Source: Rhodospirillales bacterium (GTDB lineage: Bacteria; Pseudomonadota; Alphaproteobacteria; CACIAM-22H2). Taken from it: a stretch of DNA of 8,210 nucleotides. The notes beneath the pieces were generated by a model. It did not search any database. It was not told the DNA's origin and saw only the letters and a program-made list of their open reading frames with translations. The DNA lies in NCBI GenBank assembly GCA_016195145.1, contig JACQAF010000140.1:1-8210 (forward strand), read 5' to 3'. Made by a program: the position numbers and the translations under genes. Within the stretch, counting starts at the first letter, position 1, and each line of letters opens with the position of its first letter. Shown here piece after piece: positions 1 to 4,518 of the stretch.

Positions 1-474
1 GACGGAGTAACCGAGATGCGCCCCGGTAACTTCGTCTTCTTCGATCTCTTTCAGGCCGGCCTCGGGACATGCGTCGAAGACGATATCGCGGTCTCGGTGC
101 TCGCTTCGGTGACCGGCCATCATCGTGGGCTTAATCATCTGCTGCTCGATGCGGGCGCGCTGGCGCTGTCAAAAGATATCGGGGCCAACCAGCGGCGGCC
201 GGGGAGCGGCTATGGGGCTCTCGCCGAGCCGGGAACGACGGCGTTATTGCCGAACCTTGCGGTGCTCGATGTGCACCAGGAGCACGGCATCGCCGGCTAC
301 GCCAACGGGCTCGACGCCATCGAGAAGCTGCCCTTCGCGCGGTTTCCGGTCGGCGCGCGCCTCGCCATCCTACCCAACCACGTGTGCATGACTGCCGCGA
401 TGTACGACCGCTATCATGTCATCGACGGCGGCGCCGACGTGGTCGACATCTGGGATCGCACCAACGGCTGGTAG
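1..474 (+). CDS. DSD1-family PLP enzyme (D-serine dehydratase / D-threonine aldolase-like), C-terminal part
   Basis: The frame is open from base 1 and stops with TAG at 472-474, giving 157 visible residues; the N-terminal PLP barrel, including the Schiff-base lysine, lies outside the window. An ATG at base 16 is internal: the residues before it (GVTEM) run into the RPGN-FVFFD stretch typical of the family. Visible signatures are DAGALALSKD (about residues 50-59), an EHG motif (about 94-96) and LPNHVC (124-129). Family knowledge: the C-terminal beta domain carries a divalent metal bound through a His-x-Cys pair in eukaryotic D-serine dehydratase and His-x-Asp in characterised D-threonine aldolases. 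Here it is His127-Val-Cys129, so D-serine dehydratase-like chemistry is the better guess, though substrates in this family are hard to predict. It is convergent with the NIPSNAP gene, with three bases between stop codons. The family is clear; the exact activity is not. Confidence 0.85.
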   Translation, partial: DGVTEMRPGNFVFFDLFQAGLGTCVEDDIAVSVLASVTGHHRGLNHLLLDAGALALSKDIGANQRRPGSGYGALAEPGTTALLPNLAVLDVHQEHGIAGYANGLDAIEKLPFARFPVGARLAILPNHVCMTAAMYDRYHVIDGGADVVDIWDRTNGW

Positions 475-477
475 GGC

Positions 478-1137
478 CTATGCCGGCGTCCAGAACGGCG
501 CCGGACGCAGGATCCAGTTTTCCATGGCGGCAAGCAGCGAATCGGCCTTTTCGGTATAGGCGTTCCACGCCGGATCCTCGCCCAGGGCGACGCGCCGTTT
601 CGCCCGGTCGGCAATGTCCTTGTAGCCCCAGAGATGGACGATCTGGTGCTGGATGCCGGTTTCGCTCTGGTAATAGCCGATGCAGTGACCGAGATGCCCG
701 ATATGCACCGCCCGTCCCTCGGCGGCGTAGAGCTTGAAGAATTCGCCGAGCTTGCCGGGATTGAGGGTGTAGATGTGCAGATCGACGCAACTGAACGGCC
801 CGCCGCCCCTGCTTTCAGTAGGCTTTTTAACCGGCCAGAATGGCGCCGGCTTCAGGATGCGGTTCTCCTGCGCCTCGAAAAACGCCGTCGTCTTGGCGCG
901 ATAGGCGGTCCACGCCGGATCGCCTTCCATCGCCGCGCGCCGACGTTCGCGTTCGCCGGCATCGTCGTAGCCCCACAGGTGGACGACACGGCTTTGCACC
1001 CCGATATCGACGATGTAGTACCCGAGACAGTTGCCAAGATGACCGGTCTGGATCGGCCATCCCTCGCGCCCATAGAGATCGAGATAGGTTGGCAGCTTGC
1101 CGAGGCGGAGAGTGTAGGTACGAAAATCGACGATCAT
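478..1137 (-). CDS. NIPSNAP family protein with two tandem NIPSNAP domains
   Basis: 219 residues made of two copies of one alpha/beta-barrel (dimeric ferredoxin-like) domain. Matching blocks repeat with an offset of 115 residues: VVHLWGYDDA at 51 against IVHLWGYKDI at 166, GDPAWTAY near 72 against EDPAWNAY near 187, and LKPAPFW at 95 against LRPAPFW at 210. A short linker rich in K, T, S, R and G (about 103-115) joins them. NIPSNAP proteins are small cytoplasmic proteins of poorly defined function; in bacteria they are often found near catabolic genes. No signal peptide or membrane segment is visible. The ATG at 1137 is preceded by a purine-rich GGGAGGAAGG on the minus strand, 11 bases before the start codon. 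It is the last gene of the operon, 27 bases after the SDR gene. The domain assignment is firm; a biochemical role cannot be given. Confidence 0.9.
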   Translation of the reverse strand: MIVDFRTYTLRLGKLPTYLDLYGREGWPIQTGHLGNCLGYYIVDIGVQSRVVHLWGYDDAGERERRRAAMEGDPAWTAYRAKTTAFFEAQENRILKPAPFWPVKKPTESRGGGPFSCVDLHIYTLNPGKLGEFFKLYAAEGRAVHIGHLGHCIGYYQSETGIQHQIVHLWGYKDIADRAKRRVALGEDPAWNAYTEKADSLLAAMENWILRPAPFWTPA

Positions 1138-1164
1138 CGGCGCAAGACCCTTCCTCCCGTATTG

Positions 1165-1941
1165 CTAGAGAAAGCTCAGCGTGTGGCCGCCGTCGACAAC
1201 CACAACGCTGCCGGTGATAAACCGACCGGCGTCGGAGGCGAGCAGCAACAACGCGCCGTCGAGATCGTCCATCTGGCCGAAGCGGCGCATGGGAATCCGC
1301 TTGCGCATCGCCTCGCCGGTGGGGCCGCGCAGGAAGTCGCGGTTGATGGCGGTCTCGATGTAACCGGGGGCCAGCGCATTGACCCGGATTTTGTGGCGCG
1401 CAAGCTCAAGCGCCATGGTCTGGGTCAGGCTGATCAGCGCCGCCTTGGCGGCGGCATAGGCCGAGAGATGCGAGGGTGCGCGCAGACCGAGGATCGAGAC
1501 GATGTTGACAATCGCGCCGCCATGGCCGTGCGCCGCCATGCGCCGCGCGATCTCGCGCGCTACGCGCCAAGCGCCGTCGAGATCGGTGCCGAGGGTCGCA
1601 CGCCAGGTCGCTTCGTCCTGGTCGAGGAATGCGGCGGTTGAGGCGACGCCGGCGTTGTTAACCAGGAGTGTGATCGGGCCAAGCTCGGTTTCGATCGCAT
1701 CGGCGGCGCGCGGGACCGAACCGGGATCGGTAACGTCGAGGGCGACCGGCAGCGCGCGGCCGTCGAAGGCGGCGATCTCGCGCGCCAGTTCCTCCAGCCG
1801 ATCGACGCGCCGCGCAGCAAGCGCCACCTTGGCCCCGGCGCGGGCGAGGGTCAGGGCGAAATGCCGGCCGAGACCCGACGACGCGCCGGTGACCAGCGCC
1901 ACCTGGCCGGAAAGATCGAAGATCGCCGCGGGCGCGGTCAT
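1165..1941 (-). CDS. Short-chain dehydrogenase/reductase (classical SDR)
   Basis: 258 residues, the usual length for a classical SDR with a Rossmann fold. Visible motifs are the cofactor glycine motif TGASSGLG (18-25), DVTD (69-72), NNAG (95-98), catalytic Ser149, and Tyr162-x-x-x-Lys166. The end of beta-2 carries Arg44-Arg45 with no acidic residue, which favours NADP(H) over NAD(H) (inference). The NLxG position, where most classical SDRs have the fourth catalytic residue Asn, reads D120-L-D-G. The start is ATG at 1941, two bases after the acyl-CoA synthetase stop, with a Shine-Dalgarno AAGGAG inside the 3' end of that gene, so translational coupling is likely. The open frame continues far upstream, but that part is antisense-free shadow sequence inside the synthetase gene. 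The context suggests oxidation or reduction of a hydroxyacyl or oxoacyl intermediate. The substrate is unknown. Confidence 0.92.
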   Translation of the reverse strand: MTAPAAIFDLSGQVALVTGASSGLGRHFALTLARAGAKVALAARRVDRLEELAREIAAFDGRALPVALDVTDPGSVPRAADAIETELGPITLLVNNAGVASTAAFLDQDEATWRATLGTDLDGAWRVAREIARRMAAHGHGGAIVNIVSILGLRAPSHLSAYAAAKAALISLTQTMALELARHKIRVNALAPGYIETAINRDFLRGPTGEAMRKRIPMRRFGQMDDLDGALLLLASDAGRFITGSVVVVDGGHTLSFL

Positions 1942-1943
1942 CC

Positions 1944-3584
1944 TTACACAATCTCCTTCGCGCGGTCGCGCAGGACGTATTTCTGGATCTTGCCGGTCGA
2001 TGTCTTGGGCAACGGGCCGAAGACGACGGCGCGCGGAATCTTGTAGTGCGCGAGATTGATCCGGCACCAGGCGATGATGTCGGCGGCAGCTGTCGGCGGC
2101 GCACCGGGTTTGAGGGTGACGAAGGCGCACGGGCTTTCGCCCCATTGGGGATCGGGCCGGGCGACGACGGCGGCTTCCATCACCGAGGGATGCTTGTAAA
2201 GCGCCTCCTCCACTTCGAGCGACGAGATATTCTCCCCGCCCGAGATGATGATGTCCTTCGACCGGTCCTTGATCTCGATATAGCCATCGGGATGGCGCAC
2301 GCCGAGATCGCCGGTGCGGAACCAGCCGCCCTTGAAAGCGGCGCGCGTCGCCTCGGGATTCTTGAGATAGCCCTTCATCACCGTGTTGCCGCGCAGCATG
2401 ACCTCGCCGATGGTCTCGCCGTTGCTCGGCACCGGCCGCATGGTCTTCGGATCGGCGACCATGAGGCCGTCGAGCGTCGGATAGGCGACGCCCTGCCGGG
2501 CCATCAGGCGGGCCCGTTCGGGCAGGGCCAGTTCCTCCCATCCCGCCTGCGGCGCGCACAGCGTCGCCGGACCGTATGATTCGGTCAGTCCGTAGAGATG
2601 GGTGACGCGAAAGCCCATACCCTCCATTGCCGCGATGATTGCCGATGGCGGCGCGGCGCCGCCGGTCGCGACCTCCACCGGGCGGGGCAAGGGGCGCTTC
2701 ACCTCCGCCGGCGCGTGAACGAGCATGTTGAGAACGATCGGCGCGCCGCACATATGGGTGACGCCATGCGCGGCGATCGCCGGGAAGATCAGCGCCGGAT
2801 CGACGCGGCGCAGGCAGACATGCGTGCCGCCTGCCGCCGTCACCGCCCAGGTATAGGTCCAGCCGTTGCAGTGGAACATCGGCAGTGTCCACAGATAGAC
2901 GCTGTCCGGCGTCAGCCCGAAGGCGAGCGCGTTGCCGAGGGCGTTCACATACGCCCCACGATGATGGTAGACGACGCCCTTGGGGTTGCCCGTGGTGCCC
3001 GAAGTATAAAGCAGGCTGATCGCCTGCCATTCGTCGGCCGGCGGTCGCCAGACGAAATCGGGATCGCCCTCGTCGAGGAAGGCTTCGTAATCCTTCTCGC
3101 CGAGGCGCTGGCCGCCCTCGTAAAGCGGATCGTCGATATCGATGACGAGCGGTTTCTTCTTTACCCGCTTGAGCGCCGCCGCGATGGTGTCGGAAAACTC
3201 GCGGTCGGTGATCAGCACCCTGGCCGCGCCATGGTCGAGGATGAAGGCAATGGCGGCGGCGTCGAGCCGGTAATTGAGGGCGTTGAGCACCGCCCCGGCC
3301 ATCGGCACGGCGTAATGCGCCTCAAGCATCGCCGGCACGTTGGGCGCCATGACCGCAACCGTCTCGCCGGGGCGGACGCCGCGCTTCTTCAGCGCCGAGG
3401 CGAAGCGCAGGCAGCGGGCATAGAATTTCGCATAACTGTAGCGCGTCGGGCCGTGAATGACGGCAGTCTTGCGCGGGTAGATGGCGGCGGCGCGGGCGAG
3501 GAAGCCGAGCGGTGTCAGCGGCGCATAATTGGCGGGGCCGCGATCGAGATCGCGCTCGTAGATCGAACGAGTTTTCGAAACCAC
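1944..3584 (-). CDS. AMP-forming acyl-CoA synthetase (ANL superfamily)
   Basis: 546 residues, full length for the medium-chain-like acyl-CoA synthetases related to plant acyl-activating enzymes and bacterial DmdB. It activates a carboxylic acid with ATP to the acyl-adenylate and then the acyl-CoA. Visible motifs are the phosphate loop YTSGTTGNPKG (193-203), MFHCNGW (236-242), YGLTES (331-336), WFRTGD (421-426), the hinge region KDRSKDIIISGGEN (439-452), and PKTSTGKIQK (526-535), in which Lys532 is the adenylation lysine. All catalytic elements look intact. The start is GTG at 3584, giving MVSKTRSIYERDL, with the strong Shine-Dalgarno GGGAGGG nine bases upstream. No membrane segment is visible, so it should be cytoplasmic. 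It is first in the operon with the SDR and NIPSNAP genes, which suggests a degradation route for an organic acid. The substrate (fatty, aryl or methylthio acid) cannot be told from sequence alone. Confidence 0.93.
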   Translation of the reverse strand: MVSKTRSIYERDLDRGPANYAPLTPLGFLARAAAIYPRKTAVIHGPTRYSYAKFYARCLRFASALKKRGVRPGETVAVMAPNVPAMLEAHYAVPMAGAVLNALNYRLDAAAIAFILDHGAARVLITDREFSDTIAAALKRVKKKPLVIDIDDPLYEGGQRLGEKDYEAFLDEGDPDFVWRPPADEWQAISLLYTSGTTGNPKGVVYHHRGAYVNALGNALAFGLTPDSVYLWTLPMFHCNGWTYTWAVTAAGGTHVCLRRVDPALIFPAIAAHGVTHMCGAPIVLNMLVHAPAEVKRPLPRPVEVATGGAAPPSAIIAAMEGMGFRVTHLYGLTESYGPATLCAPQAGWEELALPERARLMARQGVAYPTLDGLMVADPKTMRPVPSNGETIGEVMLRGNTVMKGYLKNPEATRAAFKGGWFRTGDLGVRHPDGYIEIKDRSKDIIISGGENISSLEVEEALYKHPSVMEAAVVARPDPQWGESPCAFVTLKPGAPPTAAADIIAWCRINLAHYKIPRAVVFGPLPKTSTGKIQKYVLRDRAKEIV

Positions 3585-3593
3585 CGCTTGCCG

Positions 3594-3600
3594 CCCTCCC
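3594..3600 (-). promoter_or_regulatory. Shine-Dalgarno site fixing the GTG start of the acyl-CoA synthetase
   Basis: On the minus strand GGGAGGG is followed by nine bases and then GTG (3584-3582). No ATG gives a sensible family N-terminus nearby, so this site supports the GTG start. Confidence 0.65.
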
Positions 3601-3623
3601 CGTCCGGCGATCCCCGGAATCGG

Positions 3624-3664
3624 GACCGCAGGCGCAATGCTTCGACGCTTATGCGCCTGCGGTC
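3624..3664. repeat. Perfect 13-bp inverted repeat in the divergent intergenic region
   Basis: The left arm gaccgcaggcgca (3624-3636) and right arm tgcgcctgcggtc (3652-3664) are exact reverse complements around a 15-base spacer. It lies 40-80 bases upstream of the acyl-CoA synthetase start. The right arm overlaps a possible minus-strand -35 (TTGACC, 3666-3661) whose best -10 at normal spacing, AAGCAT (3642-3637), is weak. There is no T-run after it in either direction, so it does not look like an intrinsic terminator. It could be an operator for a dimeric repressor of the operon, or a stem-loop in the leader mRNA. The repeat is seen directly; the function is inference. Confidence 0.7.
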
Positions 3665-3737
3665 AAGCCGCCTGACGCGCCCCCGCCGAAGCGCCGCGAC
3701 CGTAAGGAATTCAGTCAGGAACGAATCTCAACCGGCA

Positions 3738-3763
3738 ATCGACGTTCGGCAGGCGGCGTCGAT
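3738..3763. repeat. Short 7-bp inverted repeat in the divergent intergenic region
   Basis: atcgacg (3738-3744) and cgtcgat (3757-3763) are exact reverse complements around 12 bases. Repeats this short arise by chance in GC-rich DNA, so it is recorded only because it sits about 70 bases upstream of the plus-strand promoter, a place where regulators often bind. The rest of 3665-3832 holds no gene or other recognisable element. Confidence 0.3.
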
Positions 3764-3832
3764 CGCTAAAATCGGCGACCCGGCCTGTCAAAATGACGCG
3801 GAACGACCGGATGAATTGTTGACCGCCGGTGG

Positions 3833-3862
3833 TTGATTGCGGCGCGGCCGGCGGCGTATAAG
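3833..3862 (+). promoter_or_regulatory. Probable sigma70-type promoter of the dsbA-like gene
   Basis: A -35-like TTGATT (3833-3838) and a -10 TATAAG (3857-3862) are separated by 18 bases. The -10 is one base from the consensus and is an AT island in a GC-rich spacer. Transcription would be expected to begin about 6-9 bases after the -10, that is at 3868-3871, right at the ATG at 3871. The mRNA would therefore have little or no leader. Confidence 0.55.
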
Positions 3863-3870
3863 ATTGCTGC

Positions 3871-4518
3871 ATGATCATCGATATCGTTTCCGACGCCATC
3901 TGCCCGTGGTGCTTTATCGGCAAGCGCCGCCTCGAACGTGCGCTGTTGCAGGCGCCGCAGCCCGATCTGCGTATCGGCTGGCGGCCGTTTCAGCTCAACC
4001 CCGACATGCCGGCCGAAGGCATGGACCGCAAGGAATATCTGCGCCTCAAGTTCGGCGACCGCGCCGGCGGCCGGATGTACGAGGCGGTCGAGGCGGCGGG
4101 ACGCGAAGAAGGCATCTCCTTCGCCTTCGACCGCATTCCGCGCACGCCCAACACCATTCTTGCCCATCGCCTGATCCGCTATGCCGGGCGGACGGAGCGC
4201 CAGGACGAGATCGTCGAGGCGTTGTTCCGCGCCTATTTCCTCGAAGGCATGGATATCGGCCGGATCGAGACGCTGGCCTCGCTCTGCGGCGCGCTCGGCA
4301 TGGATACGGACGAGGTCGAGCGCTATCTGGCGAGCGAGGAAGACCTGGCGGACGTCAAGGCCGAAGACGCCTTTGCCCGCCAGATCGGCGTCAGCGGCGT
4401 GCCGTGCTTCATTATCGAGCGTAAATTCGCCATCTCCGGCGCCCAGCCGCCTGAGGCTTTTCTCCAAGCGTTCGAGCGCATCCGCCAGGAAGCGGCCGAA
4501 AACTCCGCGACGGCGTGA
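3871..4518 (+). CDS. DsbA-family (FrnE-like) thiol-disulfide oxidoreductase
   Basis: 215 residues with a thioredoxin fold and an inserted helical domain, the usual form of the FrnE / 2-hydroxychromene-2-carboxylate isomerase-related group. Visible elements are strand IIDIVSDAICPWCFIGKRRLE with redox motif C11-P-W-C14, the RPFQLNPDMP segment (38-47), the helical insertion (about 50-165), and the cis-proline loop GVSGVPCF (173-180) with Pro178. A further cysteine, Cys179, directly follows the cis-proline, and Cys139 lies in the helical part. No signal peptide is visible, so it is probably cytoplasmic, unlike classical periplasmic DsbA. The start is forced: an in-frame TAA sits at 3859-3861 and the next start codon is ATG 3871. 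There is no Shine-Dalgarno sequence before it. The likely job is thiol/disulfide exchange or a related glutathione-linked reaction. It is convergent with mfd, with three bases between stop codons. Confidence 0.9.
   Translation: MIIDIVSDAICPWCFIGKRRLERALLQAPQPDLRIGWRPFQLNPDMPAEGMDRKEYLRLKFGDRAGGRMYEAVEAAGREEGISFAFDRIPRTPNTILAHRLIRYAGRTERQDEIVEALFRAYFLEGMDIGRIETLASLCGALGMDTDEVERYLASEEDLADVKAEDAFARQIGVSGVPCFIIERKFAISGAQPPEAFLQAFERIRQEAAENSATA

Noticed and set aside
634..1641. Long plus-strand open frame of 335 codons
   Set aside because: It lies antisense to the NIPSNAP and SDR genes, has no recognisable protein family and is Arg/Ala/Asp-rich in the way GC-rich shadow frames are.
1942..3030. 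N-terminal extension of the SDR frame as a fusion protein
   Set aside because: The residues before the ATG at 1941 are an off-frame reading of the acyl-CoA synthetase, and the SDR begins normally at MTAPAAIFDLSGQVALVTG.
3624..3664. Inverted repeat as a Rho-independent terminator
   Set aside because: No T-run follows on either strand and it lies upstream of both flanking genes, not at a 3' end.
2598..3836. Long plus-strand open frame of 412 codons
   Set aside because: It is antisense to the acyl-CoA synthetase, whose motifs are complete; the composition is low-complexity and there is no domain.
3711..3923. Minus-strand 70-codon frame in the intergenic region
   Set aside because: It starts inside the dsbA-like gene on the opposite strand, has no family resemblance and covers the plus-strand promoter.
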